A stretch of 64,000 nt of DNA, taken from Hirundichthys speculiger (Eukaryota > Chordata > Actinopteri > Beloniformes > Exocoetidae). The notes below the pieces were generated by a model. That model was not told where the DNA came from. It did no database searches and saw only the letters and a program-made list of their open reading frames with translations. A program made the translations under genes and the position numbers. This document shows, in pieces, positions 49,084 to 62,400 of the stretch; position 1 is the first letter of the stretch, and the number at the start of each line of letters is the position of its first letter. The stretch lies in the NCBI GenBank assembly GCA_018398805.1, contig JAGFBZ010001902.1, forward strand, positions 620,001 to 684,000. The letters run 5' to 3'.

Positions 49084-50103
49084 ATGGAGCCGGCGACAGT
49101 GAAACTGGCATCCCTGCTGTCAAATCAGTCATCAGAGAGCTGTGTGGCCACAGAGACGACGACTGAAAACCAGCTCTTTGGTTGGTTCTACGTTGTGGTT
49201 TTCATTCTGGCACTAAGCGGTAATAGTCTGGCTCTCTGGATCTTCTCTCACCAGCGTGGGGTTTCCTCTCCCGCAAATGTCTTCTTGATTCATCTGGCTG
49301 TGGCAGACTTGTCCTATGTGATAATCCTCCCGCTCAGGGCTGCCTACCACTTCACGGGCGGACACTGGCCCCTGGGTGAGGTCCCCTGCAGGGTGGTGGG
49401 CTATTTGTTTTATGTCAACATGTACGCGAGCCTCTACTTCCTGGCCTGTGTGGCGGCGGATCGCTACCTGGCTGTGGTGCACGCAGTGAGGTCGCTGAAA
49501 GTTCGTCACGGTCGCTACGCTCACATAATCAGCTTCTCCTTGTGGGTCCTGGTAACCGTCTCCATGGCGCCGCTGCTGGTTACCCATCAGACTGCACAGG
49601 TGGACAACACCACGGTGTGTTTGCAGCTGTACCGAGAAAAGGCTTCACGCAATGCCCTGATCTCTCTGGCCGTGGCCTTCACACCGCCTTTCCTCACCAC
49701 CCTGTCCTGTTATCTCCTAATCATCCACAGTCTGCATCGGGGCTCCAGATTGGAACCTGCTCTGAAGCTCAGGGCTCTTCGCACCATCGGCGTGGTCATG
49801 CTCATCTACATAGTATGTTTCCTGCCTTACCACATGAGCAGGGCCACCTTCATCCTCGGTTACAGCCACCCCGACGTCTCCTGCCAGACACGCAGAGCCC
49901 TGAGCATGGCCAACCGCCTCACCTCCTCCCTCACCTGCCTGAACGGTGCCATGGACCCCCTGGTCTACCTATTTGGAGCTGAGAAATTCCGCAGCGCTCT
50001 TCGGCGATTGTTTTGTAAAGACAAGATGGGAATGTCTGGAGCCACGAGTGGAGAGTTGAAGGGAACACATGAGAGCTCTGTGAGTGCCAAGTCTGAGTTA
50101 TGA
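49084..50103 (+). CDS. gpr17: G protein-coupled receptor 17
   Basis: Class A (P2Y/CysLT-like) receptor, known in mammals as a timer of oligodendrocyte maturation. A single uninterrupted coding exon of 339 codons equals the human short form. Seven membrane helices are visible, beginning FYVVVFILALSGNSLALWIF. Also seen are N-terminal glycosylation sequon NQS (14-16), HLAVADLS (TM2), a TM3 cysteine in EVPCR paired with VCLQLYREKAS in loop 2, the ADRYLAVVH motif, and FLPYH (TM6). TM7 carries LNGAMDPLVYLF. The tail ends ESSVSAKSEL, almost identical to the mammalian end. The acceptor TTTTCTCCACAG ends at 49074, nine bases before the ATG, so a non-coding 5' exon is expected upstream. The DRY Tyr replaces the Phe I recall in mammals. 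Confidence 0.95.
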   Translation: MEPATVKLASLLSNQSSESCVATETTTENQLFGWFYVVVFILALSGNSLALWIFSHQRGVSSPANVFLIHLAVADLSYVIILPLRAAYHFTGGHWPLGEVPCRVVGYLFYVNMYASLYFLACVAADRYLAVVHAVRSLKVRHGRYAHIISFSLWVLVTVSMAPLLVTHQTAQVDNTTVCLQLYREKASRNALISLAVAFTPPFLTTLSCYLLIIHSLHRGSRLEPALKLRALRTIGVVMLIYIVCFLPYHMSRATFILGYSHPDVSCQTRRALSMANRLTSSLTCLNGAMDPLVYLFGAEKFRSALRRLFCKDKMGMSGATSGELKGTHESSVSAKSEL

Positions 50104-50307
50104 GGAAAAGAGATGTGGAAAACGGTGTCTACAAAATGCTTTTCCAACAAAGCCGCTTTCTTCCCTGGCTGTTTGCAGACTATTGATTTTGCCTTACTGG
50201 AAGTGCAAGGTGAAATGGAGGCCAAGTTCCAGCGTCCAGCCCACGCCCTAATAACTTCACCCACATGGACATATATCGCTTCAGTTATTAATGGAAGCTG
50301 TCAGGAC

Positions 50308-50313
50308 AATAAA
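50308..50313 (+). terminator. gpr17 polyadenylation signal
   Basis: Canonical AATAAA about 205 bp after the gpr17 stop, the first good signal downstream. Would give a short 3' UTR; later sites are possible. Confidence 0.5.
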
Positions 50314-50604
50314 ACACAGCAGCTTATTGCTTATTAGCTGAGTACACTCACAGTTAAAAGCAAAATCCAAATATCCGATGATAATTCTAATGACATCATT
50401 GAGTATGCTATAAAACTGATGCTCCATAACCACTGATTTTGCTTCGTGTTCTGGGGCTTCATGGCTCCACTTGGTTCATGGAAAATAAGGACCAACCTGG
50501 TAAAATGTCCGATATAATCTCTTTTATTTTTGAAGCAATTACACCCTAAAGGCTTTATATAGATTTGCATTTAAAACCTCTAATTATATATTACAGTATT
50601 TTAT

Positions 50605-50825
50605 GGCTTTGTGGTCAGCACTGTTTCCTCACTGCAAGAAGGTTCCTGGTTCCAGACTCGGCTGGAGCTGTTCTGTGTGGAGCACAGAATAGCTATGTAT
50701 GTATGTTCCCTCCACGTTTACGTTGATTTTCTCTGAGTAATCTGTCAACCAGTCCAGAAACATCCACACTAGACTGACTGATAATTCTGAACTGTCCATA
50801 GATGGATGGATGGATAGCTGGACAT
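50605..50825 (+). repeat. Degenerate interspersed repeat (L2-type LINE 3' end or SINE)
   Basis: Phrases such as GTGGTCAGCACTGTTTCCTC, AAGGTTCCTGGTTCCAGACT and TCTGTGTGGAGCACAG, then AATTCTGAACTGTCCATAGA, match a very common fish repeat in order. The repeat's tail is a (GATG)n stretch near 50802-50816. Which class it belongs to is uncertain. Confidence 0.55.
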
Positions 50826-53443
50826 CATTGTATAAAAGATGTAGACGTAACCATGCTGGCATCACTTGTTTGTCTGTGGACAGTGAGGAAGTGTCATAAA
50901 GTTTGGCATGCAGCTGAAGCTGCTTTGCTGTTTTGGAGCTAGATGTGGCCACATCTGGACAACCAGGAGGTGTAGTAACTTATCACCTAGTGCTGGTCTG
51001 TGCAAGCAGGCTAACATGATGTCAACTATGCTAATTATGGTTCAAGAAACCCCTTTTATTATTATAAACCTAAAGGTCAAGTCAAAGTCAACTTTATCTT
51101 TAGTGTAACTTTAAAAAAATGTTTACCAAAGAGCTTTACAATCAAATATATATTACAATTCAAAACAAAAGTCAATGCAGTATAACACAATGGTACATCT
51201 GGGTTTAAACTCTGATCAAATACAGAGTCTACGTCTTTGAGTATCAGTGAAGAAAAACACAATCCTATGGAGATTTTACCTTTAACTCAAAAACAACATC
51301 ATATTGTACATGATATAATTCACTTACATTCGCCTTTCTTCCAAAAGGTACACGAGCACACTGATGAAGGGGGGGGCTTTAGCTTTCGAACCCCTGCTGA
51401 GCTGTGTGGGAAATGCTTTGAACCAGAAACTTGTTTAATGCAGCTCTAAGTGATGATCAGTGATCAGTGATATGGTGGTGGTGTGACCAAAGTCTGCAAA
51501 TTTACGAAGGAAAATAAAGTTTCAGAAATGATCCCAGTGGGTGAGCCAGGGTATTATTACAGGTCAGTGGGTCTTAATGTGGGACAGCCCTGACCCAGTC
51601 TCATCATCATTATTATTATTATTATCATCATTATTATCATTATTTTTCATGCTTTTGTCTGCAAGCTCCACCTGCCATAAACTGAATTCATCATAGAAAA
51701 AAACATCAGCACCTTAACTGTTTCCTGGTCATATCACGCTACACATTTTTCTCACATCTGATACGTGCTGAGGCGGGAGGGGAGTGGGGGTGGGATCCGT
51801 GTGACAGTCTGTGACTCTCTAACGAGGAAACATTTTTAATGACAATGAGCTTAGAGAAATTACAAGATTGATCAGTTGTGTAAATACATTTTTATGTTTA
51901 TTTCCTGTCTATGCTTTCCACTGTGTGCCAAATGCTCATTAGTCATTATTAGCATTACTACCTTTATTTATGGTGTATTTGGCAAAGACTTTTAAATACA
52001 GAGCTGAAATGAACATAAAACTGTGGTCCTGATGGAAACTGCGTTGTGCCAAAATGTTTGTCCAACACTTTGATTTGTGATCAGGGATTTGAAGCTGTTA
52101 ACAAGAATAAAGACTCCAAGTTACAAAAATGTGCTGTAGGTTCTGCAAGTGCTGTTCATTACCACCAGCATGTTGATCAATAATGTCCGATGTCTCCGTA
52201 TCAGCTGTCCATACGGAGGGAGCAGCAAGTAACTGAATAAAGTCACAGCTGGGACTTTTTTTTTAAACTGCAGGGAGATTTCCATATCAGGTTTACTTTT
52301 CTTGTCATTGTACATGTATCTGTTGTTGTCCAGCCTTTTAACCCCCTTCTGCTATGCATTTCTACTCAGTATATGCAGATATGTATATTCTGCTTCACTG
52401 TGAATCAGTGTTATTACTGAATTAAAAAGACAACGGTTCATGAAATATCTTCTGAATGTTCTTTCCTACATCAACTTTAATTATATAATTATTTCTCTGC
52501 AGTAACTAAAGCTTTACTTTACTTTACATGAAAGTGACAAATCTATTTCAAGTGCAGGGGTAGAAAGCTCTGAGGGCGTAGTGACTTGTCACTGTGTAGT
52601 TCTGTTTTCAGATCATGTGACCCATGTTGTGGTTTGTGCTGAGCCTTTTTTCCTCCCCTTATTTCTGCAGAACTTCCTGTCCGTCACATGAACACAGCAA
52701 GCCACTCAAAGCGTGTATTTCCTGTATGTAAATACATTACAGAACCTGCACGCTCTCCTGATTCATACGATTAAAAGCATCATGATTAGAGTCGGGCCAA
52801 ATCTTCTGTGTAAATGTGCATGTTTAGTTAATTGTCAGTCAAAGACCAATGACTTAAAGGGTAAAAAAAACAAAAAAAATCAACATTGAAAACCAGCTCT
52901 CTTCATGTGTTGTGAGTTTTGACTCCATTCAAAACTAAGAGTCAGCAGAGTTATCTTCTCTTACTTCCCTTTTTCAATTCTTTTTGCTCAGTTTGGACGT
53001 ACTGTTTGGAATATCTATTTCCAGAAACCGTGCACACTAACAAGCAAGCGTAAAGCATCTAATATAGCTAAATGCATTGGTTAATCATTAGAATAAATTA
53101 CTGAAGACTGCCCCGATATTTCCATTTTACAGCTGTGGTGATATGTCACAGAGCAGGCACCAGGGCCCTCCTCTCTTTGACTGCTCAAATGAGGAAGTTC
53201 AGAGCTGAGCCGGTAGCAGCTTCCTTTAACAGCTTGAGAGGGCAGAGGATGATCAAGTGAAAGAAAGGACTTGAGGGACGCACTGCGAGAAGATGAAAAT
53301 AGCCAGATAAAACAACTGAGTGTTCATCGCTTTGCTGGAATATATCTACATATGTATGTGTGTGTGTACATATATAAATATACATATAGTTTTTTGTTTA
53401 GAGCAGATGCAAAACCCTTGAGGGCTCTTGGGTGAGAAACAGG
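50826..53443. other. Intergenic spacer gpr17 to inpp5d
   Basis: No gene recognised. Contains a short repeat remnant (51071-51150), an ATT/ATC microsatellite (51600-51647) and a TG/TA tract (53349-53390) just before inpp5d. The last few hundred bases should include the inpp5d promoter and 5' UTR. Confidence 0.5.
51600..51647. repeat. ATC/ATT microsatellite
   Basis: Mixed (TCA)(TTA) trinucleotide repeat of about 48 bp. Confidence 0.85.
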
Positions 53444-56400
53444 ATGCCAGGTTATCAGCCTTGGTACCATGGTAATATAACTCGATCCAAAGCTGAGGAT
53501 CTACTCACCAAAGCAGCAAGAGATGGAAGTTTCCTTATCCGGGACAGTGAGTCCATACAGGGAGCGTATGCCCTCTGCGTTTTGTAAGTGACTTATATTT
53601 CAACTTCTGCACTTGTAGCTAGCATTTCTTTTTAATATGTCATACAGCTGATTCATTTCCCTTGTTCAGAAAACTTTCATGACATGTTTATGAGCTGTAT
53701 ATCCTAACTAAAGAAATAAAATGTGATTGTTCTAAAATATTTTTTGGAGTGCATCATTAAAATGACATGCTTAAACCTAAAAAATTCCCCTGCTGTCTTG
53801 CACTGTTTCACATCACATTTTTTGCACACACATACTGCAACCCAAAACTAGTTCCCCTTTATTTTTATTCTGTACAGCTATGAAGCACCGTTCTGCGATG
53901 CCTGCACCACTCTTTTGCACTTTTTTTTCAGAGTGGCCTTCATTTAAAAATGCAAAGACCATCCTGATGGCTTACTCAGCACCTGAATGCACCTGCCGAC
54001 GCGTTTCTTTGTCCCTCATGCTGTACGTGCCATGTCCCAATGACAAGCATTTGCATTTTATTCCTGACCACAGATACCAGAGCTGTGTGTACACATACAG
54101 AATCCTGCCAAATGAGGACAAAAAGCTCTCTGTTCAGGTGGGTGGACAGTTTGACGCATGCCACCAGTATTTTGGTTTAAAAACGTGTTATGTAGGTTAA
54201 AGCGATGGTGGAAGAGCAATGATGTTTTGTACTTAAAGGAGACAAAATGGATGAACAGTGTTTACAGGATATAGAGTTTTTAATGTTAACACATTTACCA
54301 TATTGCCATTGTCAGAAATTATTTAAAAAGAAATCATAGTATTTATATGAGGCTGCTGCAGCACTGCAGCAGCAGAATCATGAAAAAGTTTTTTTTTTGG
54401 TCTGGAGCACAAACGGGAATAAATCTGCAATTTAGGAGTGTGATCTTAATAATGAAACAGCATTTTGAATCATTAGTGCAGCAGTAGAGCAGGCTTTCAG
54501 CTGTTCACGCTGCTTTGCTCGAATGTGTGGGTGTGAGGACCTTACTGCAGTCTTCACAGTTCTATTTTTTTTTCTAAAAAAAATATACATATACATACAC
54601 TATTACTAAAACCCGGTCTTGGGTTAAGACTAGGACAAAGGTTTACTCTGGCAAGTCACTTGTGATGGTTAAAGACAGGATGAGGAGCAACAGGAGGTCT
54701 CAGGCTGCCACTGCTCAGAAAAGTCCCAGACACTAAGTGAAGGTTTGGGGCCAGAGAGCAGAACCTCATACAAGAGGATCCTCATTATACGTTATAAACC
54801 CCTTAAACATGCTTTAAATAACCTGTATTCTATTTTTGAAATTTCAAAATAAAGAGTAGATGCTTTAAATACATGAAATACATACTATTTCATCAAATCT
54901 GTTCTTTTTATTCATAATCTTATTGCAATAAATCAGAAATCCTGTTATAATACCCTTCTGTGTTTTGTATTCATCCTCTGCTTCTCTGACTGTCCAGGGA
55001 AGCTCAGAGGTCTAAATACCTGCTTTGTATGATCTGGCTGCACAAGACTCACTTATTTGTGCTGAAGCAGGAACTTTGGAGGTTAATTACTTTGGCCTTC
55101 ATTAAAGTAAAAGGTGATCTCAGTCTGCTGATAAGCTTTTTAAGCTTCATATCATATTTACCATCAGCATGAAGTACCAAAATAGTGAGCTTCATACCAG
55201 CAGCATTAATAGGTACAGAAAACCAGAAAATGTGTGATGTGCAACCTGTAGTGCCAATAATTACTGTGTACATGCGTTATCTACTTTCAAACTGAACCAT
55301 TCTTGTGCAAACCTCATCTTTATCGTGTAAATGTAAAGGCTAATTGTCTAATTCAGTCAAATGTCCCATTTAGAAAAATAATCTGATTCAGCTGCTGAAT
55401 ATTTGCAATAGAGAGAGAAGACCCCTTTATGGAATCAACCAATAATTATATAAAAGCAATCTTAAAAAATAAATGGCACAGACACAGCAAAGAGACAAAA
55501 TGTGCCTGTCATCATATGGGAAGTAACACTAAAAAGATAAGTCACTAGTTAAGTAACAAAAGACCGCAGCTTGCCTTTCAAAACAAGAACACATGATATA
55601 TCATTTTCTTCTGTGCAGAGATGTGAGGGGGGGGAAAAAGACATTTCTGCTGTGGTCTGCTCTACAGGCATCTCAGGGAGTCCCTATTAGATTTTTCGCG
55701 GTGCTGCCTGAGCTGGTGGAGGCGTATTCCAGTCCCCAACTTGGGTCTGGTCACACATCTGCAGTACCCCATCCAGAGGGAGGAGGAGGCAGACGAGGAC
55801 CCAGGTCAAAACCTCCTCTTAATCAGTTCAGTGGCTCTAATCAAAAAACAAATATTTGCTTGTTAAAAAAAAGTTTGGAATCTCATCTTTGTGTTGCAGA
55901 ATCCAGTGGTCATCCACCGCAGCTCCCACCCAGGAACTTCACACCTGATGCAAAAGAGAGTGACTCCAAGACTTGTGAACAGAGCAGCAAGTCTTTATCA
56001 GACACCTATCTGATGAGACTGCAGCATATGGACCTCTCCATGTATACTCATTTTTGTTGTAACAGCTGTCATTGTTGAGCTTGTAACTATGGATGTCACA
56101 ATACAAGAACTTTGGTAGTCAGTCCACGTGTTACTGTTTCATCTATGGCACTATCAGCACTTTGGATTTGGCATCTGCTTACCTTATGTTATATATCCAG
56201 ATTATCAGAGGAGCATCAAATGGCCATCCAGGAATATTTCAGGACCTCAATCTGCTCAGATGCTGAACAAGCACAGAATGGCAACCCTAACCTCCCTGGC
56301 CTAAAGAAGCTAATCCTTTCAATCTGCAAAAACCTAAACAGGTACAGTTCAGCCTGACGATACACTTCATATCATTTTCTGACTGTGGTATATTTAACCA

Positions 56401-59400
56401 TGCACTGATCTTTGCTGCTACGCAGTGAAATTTCCCGGATCATGCCAGCTCTGGACATCCTTCACAGAGCATTGGATCAGCAGCTCTCCCCAGGGCTTGG
56501 ACCGCTTTCAAGACAAGTCAGTGGCAGCCACGTTCCTTTCTGTAGCATCCATAAACATGCAGAAAAAACAAAACAAAACAAACAAACAAACAAAAACCTC
56601 TTTCCATCATGTCCTCCTTAATTTTCAGATTTTGGCCAACTCAGGTCAAAGTGTGTCCTACAGACTTGAGGAGCTGACAAAACTGCTGAACTCAATAGAG
56701 GACAAGGTAAATTAGCCTTGTTTATGTGATTGTCTTGCTTTACAACATAGCAACAGATACAATTCTTCTGTATTTCTTTTTTTTTTTCAGGCCAAAAGTT
56801 CTGTTTTTGAATCAGTTGGATATGATGGAGGCCACAGGAACTCCTCTCATACCAGTTGTTACCTTTGAGGTGCTTCCTTTCATTTGTCATCATATTAGAA
56901 AGCAGGAAAAAGAAACATCTGCATTATATGTGATCACATTTCTCTTTGATCTGAAGGTCAAGCAAGAATCCCTTGGCATTTCCACAAAGATGTTCCTGAA
57001 AGTTGATGTTGAAGGTGGAAAGCTGTATTTCAAGAAGTCAAAAGATGGGCCAGAGGACAAGTACTATGTGCACAATAAAAGTAAGAAATCTATAACTTCT
57101 TTCTTTGTATTTTATCCTAGCAGTGTGTTTCTAGTTCAATCAGACTGGAAAAAACAGTCCTGCAATATTATCTGCATCTTTGGGCTCATGTTCTACCCAG
57201 AAAACGTATAGCTATTGATGTCTGGTCTGGACAAAAATAGTTGGGATGTTGTGTAAAATTTTAGTTAAAGAAAATAATGCAATGATTTGCAACCATTAAC
57301 CTATACTTTTTTCTCAAAACGATTAAATATAGATGAAACCAGGTGTTTACACACATAAAAAGACACATTAACCCTTTTCTTGCTCACTGTCTGACATTAA
57401 ATCCCTGTTTTAGGTCAGTTCTGATGACTAAAATATTTATTTTTGCTAAATGGCAGAATAATGAGAGAGATAAATTTTTGAGGTATTTCTCTGTTTTTGT
57501 TTTGTTTTATTGTGTTTTTTTTTTTTTTGTTAACTTTAATCAAAGTCTGAAGTTTAACATATATTTCCTTAGGATTTAGCAACATTTCGTTTAAACTGGA
57601 TCACTTTAAACTGTCTTTTTAATGTTACTCTACGAGTAATCTTCCTTTCTGAGCTGCCTTTTAGCTCATGTCAGTACAGGATAATGACTCTCTCTTACCA
57701 GCTTCAGCCAGAGTCTTCACAAGGTTGTTTTGCTTTTGTTCTGGGGTTGTTTTCACACCAAAACATGTTCATCTCTGGGACACAGAACCGTCTCCTTCCT
57801 GAGCAGTATGACGGCTGGACATTCCCATGGTGTTTATACTTGCATTTGAGCAGATGAACGTGGCACCTTCAGGCATCTGGGAATTGTACCTAAGAATGAG
57901 CCAGACTGTGGAAGTCCACAATTCTCTTCCTGATAGCTTGGCTGATTTCTTTTGATTTTCCCAATGATGTCACATATGTTCATTTTGGATTTTATGGTGG
58001 CAGCATTTCTCAATAAAGTTGAAAGGGAAAAGGTTGGAAAAGTAAGTGGTACAACATCAAAATGCCTGGATCTGTAAAAGGTCAGTGACATTATTGGATA
58101 TAAAAAGAGCATCTAGAGAATCAGAGGTTTACCAGATGCAAAATCTATGAATATCCTTGCCATCTACACTACATAATTTCCAAAGATTCAGAGAATCTTA
58201 AGGAATCTCTTTGCACAAAGTGACAAAGTTGACAATCAATATTGGATTCCTGAGTCTCCAGGCCCTCAGACAGGACTGCATTAAAAACAGCCATGATTCT
58301 GTAATGAAAGACACTGCATGGATTCAAGAACACTTCTGGAAATCACTGAGGAAGAGAACATTCACAGTGCCATCCACAAGTGCAAGAAAAAGCTCTACCA
58401 TGTAAAGACAAAGCCATATGTGAACATGATCCAGAAATACTGTCAACTGTCTCTGGAATCAGCTGCTTGCACATCTGGAAAGGAATTATCCAGTGCTGAG
58501 AGACAGCATACTCTCCCATCCAGACAGCCTATTATTTCTCAGCAAGACAATGCAAAACTGCATGCTGCATTACAAAAGCATGGCTTCATAGCAGAAGAGT
58601 GCAGGTGCTGAATTGGCTTACGTACCTGCAGTCTAGATCTTGCACCAGCTCAGAACAACTGATGTTGCATGATATGGAAAATATGACAAAGAGGGGTTGT
58701 ATGGTGAGCATTAAGGAGAAGTAAGCACTAGCTGCACAGTCTCACTCTTTCTTATGAAAGTAGCCCTGGTGGCTTGTAGTAGCTTAAAATGTGTTGCAAA
58801 GTCTGCTGGAACCACAAAAACAGTGTCACTTGAGCTTTTTCCATTTATAGTAGAAAAAGTGGTCTAACAAGAAGCACACATTTTACAAGCAGGAAGGAAT
58901 GTCTCTTTATTTTTGCTTTCTGCATATACTTAAGTTTTAGCACTATTCTTTGAACTAGCAGATATGTGATGTTATCCTTGATATGGACAATTAATTATAG
59001 AGCCCTCTTCCAGTGGAGTCAAATCCTCAGAGGATGTTCCTTATTTTGTGAAGTTCTGTCAGATAAATTGATCTACTGGAAAGGGAAGAATCTGCATGTA
59101 TCAATTTCGTGTCCCATCAGAGTGGTTTTGGCACCACAAGGAGAAACCAACAGCTGTGGGAAAAGGTTTTGAGAGTGACGAGCATTGGTTTTCACAAAGT
59201 TTGCTGCTTTAGTGGTTTTTTTTTTTTTTAAATCTTATTGTCAGATGTCTCTATGGTACACAGAAGTAGAATTACAAGCATTTCATATGTGCCAAAAGCT
59301 TTAATTGACAGTTACACTGTAAGTTGCACAGAGTCGATATTTGCTGTATTGACCCTTCTTTTTCAAGTCCTCTGTGATTTGTCTTGGCATGCTGTCAATC

Positions 59401-62400
59401 AAATTCTGGACCACATCCTGACTGATGCCAGCCCATTCTTGCATAATCAATGCTTGGAGTTTCAGAATTTGTGGGGTTTTGTTTGTCGACCTGCTTCTTG
59501 AATATGGACCACAAGCTCTGAATAGGTTTAAAGTCTGGGGAGTTTCCTGATCCATGGTCCCACATATTTTGATGTTTTGTTCCCTCAGCCACATAGTTAT
59601 CACTTTGTTCTAATAGGCAACGTGCTCCATCATGCTGGAAACTGTATTGTCAAATGGTTTTTGGATGGCTGGGAGAAGCTGCTCTTGGAGTCTTTATTCA
59701 AAGTCTGAGGCAAAGTTGTGAGTGAGACGTTGGCTAAGAAGCAGCACCACACATGAATGTCTGAGGATGCTTTACTGGTGACATAACTGATGGCAGCACT
59801 CACATTTTCTTCTTCAGACAAGCTTTTTTCCCCCAGATGCCCAAAACAATCATTAAGGTGATTCAGAGAAAGTTACTTCACCCCAGTCCTCAGCAGTCCC
59901 ATCCCCCAACTTTTGCAGAATATCATTCAGTTCCTGATGTTTTTCCTGGAAAGATGTGGCTTCTTTTCTGTCCTTCTTGACACCAGGCCATCCTCTAAAA
60001 GTCCTCACCTCACTGCGCATGCAGATGCACTCACACCTACCTGCTGCTGTTACTTAGCGAGCTCTGTACAGGTGGGGCCCTGATCCCACAGCTGATTCAA
60101 TTTAGCACTTGCTGGATTTTCTTGGGGACCCTGAAGCCTTCTTCACTAAACAACTGAACCTCTCTCCTTGAGGTTCGAGATTATTCAAAAAATGCATTGA
60201 TTCAAGTCTTAGGTGCAATGGTTGGACTTTTGGGCAGGTGGTTTTAATGGTTTGGATGTCTGGTGTACACTGTGATGAGAAGGTGCATTCAACAAAGGCA
60301 TGCATTTTCAACATCAACATGAAGACAGGGCAACATCAGATAAATATATCAGCTTGTGTAATACCTGATGCATGACTGAAACACCTGAAAAACCTTAAAC
60401 ACTTGCAGATGTTCCCATTATCTGTGGATGGACTGTAACAAAGAAAGGGATCTGCCAAAACCATGCATGTTAGTGCCTCTTGGCATTTATCACAAAGCAC
60501 AACTTTCCCTTAAGTCTGACAGAGCGGCTAAAATGGCTGGAAACTTTTACTCTTGCTTGACACCTGGTGTAAAATATTTCATTTTTTTTCCTCAGTCCTG
60601 CAGTTGGTGAAATCCCAAAAAATGCATGCCAAACTTGTGATTGTGGTGGAGACGGAGAAAGAGAAGATTTTACGTAAAGAGTTTGTGTTTGATGACACAA
60701 AGGTACTCATCCTCATCAATCTAATAGTAGTGGGGTTTTTTTTTATGAGAGATACCTGTCAGTTTGCAATCTTTATTTTACTCTCAGTCCTTTAGAAGAT
60801 TTGATGCTCTTTTCCTGTCTCTCCAGAAAAGAGAAGGCTTCTGTCAGCTGCTTCAACAAATGAAGAACAAACATTCAGAAAAGCCTGAGCCGGATATGAT
60901 CACAGTGTTCGTTGGCACATGGAATATGGGTAACATTAATGTCACAGTAGGCACTCAAATACATTTGGATTGACTGCATAATCATAGCTAACAGCTAATG
61001 GCCAAACCCTCAGGAAATGCCAGTCCACCCTCCAACATCGACTCCTGGTTTCAGTGTAAAGGCCAAGGGAAGACACAGGACGACACCGCAGATCAAATTC
61101 CTCATGATCTGTATGTCATCGGGACTCAGGAGGATCCTTTGGGTGAGAGAGAGTGGGCTGAGACGGTGAAAAGTGTCCTGAGGAACATCACAAACATTAG
61201 CTTTAAGCAAGTGAGTAACAAAGTAACAACGTTGAAGGTTAAATTCTGGTCCAGAGCAGCAGCACATGACACACACGTCTCCAAACACCCAGGTGGCGAT
61301 TCACACGCTGTGGAACATTCGGATCGTGGTCCTGGCCAAGCCTGAGCATGAAAACAGGATCTCTCACGTCTTTTCAGACAGTGTGAAGACGGGGATTGCC
61401 AACACCTTGGGTAAGCAGTTCCATTTCTCCATAAAGCGTCGTATGACCCGTCCAACAGGTTTGCATGGACATCAGGAGCTCACTGTGATATGTGATTTGT
61501 TTGTAGGGAACAAGGGGGCAGTGGGAGTGTCCATCATGTTCAACGGTACATCTTTTGGCTTCGTTAACAGTCACTTGACCTCTGGAAGTGAGAAGAAGCT
61601 CAGGTGAGCAACAGATTACATTTTCAGTGAGAATATTTATGGACATAACTTGGGATGTAAATTCAGTGATTGATGAAGATATAAAAGTCACCTTCACTTT
61701 TGAAAATACCAAGTTTGCCGATACATATGGGTCATTTTAATCTCTGCTGCACTCACAGCACTAAACGTTGAGAGCAGTATGAAGAGGGATCGTCCTTGGG
61801 GATAGGGGAGTGAGGGAGAGGTTTCCCCTCAGACAACATACCAGCCAACAACACAATGACTGTTTTTTAACCCATTCTTCATTTATTCTGTGTTGCCTTA
61901 ATAACAGACACCGTAGTTCACTTCATAGTTCACAGTAACAGCCCTAACTCATCCTTCCGCTTTATTCCTGACTGATCCTGAGTCATTTGTTTGAACTTTT
62001 GAGTGCCATATAACCAGCCAATTCAACTACATATTTAGAGGGTCAGATAGTTGTTAGTCAGAAGAACAGGTTTACTTTTTTTCTGCACCATAACTCTTGT
62101 TGAATTTGCAGACGGAACCAGAATTACACCAACATCCTGCGATTTCTGAATCTGGGGGATAAAAAGCTCAATCCGTTTGACATCACACATCAGTTCACAC
62201 ACCTCTTCTGGCTTGGAGATTTGAACTACCGTGTTGAACTGCCATCTACAGTAAGTTGCGTTGTACAGTAGCTGAACTCCAGTAGTGCTGCAGTTCAGTC
62301 ACTGGTACGTGCATGAGAGTGCTGGTTGTCAGCTGCTCACACTTTTGGGTGTTGAAAAGTCACTGTGCTGTGCTCTTTTACAGGAAGCTGAGAACATAGT

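Noticed and set aside
49542..49982. 146-codon + strand frame inside gpr17
   Set aside because: Shifted-frame shadow of the intact gpr17 exon; composition is Pro/His-rich noise.
54350..54372. GCTGCTGCAGCACTGCAGCAGC palindrome as a regulatory site
   Set aside because: Simple CTG/CAG composition makes such symmetry likely by chance.
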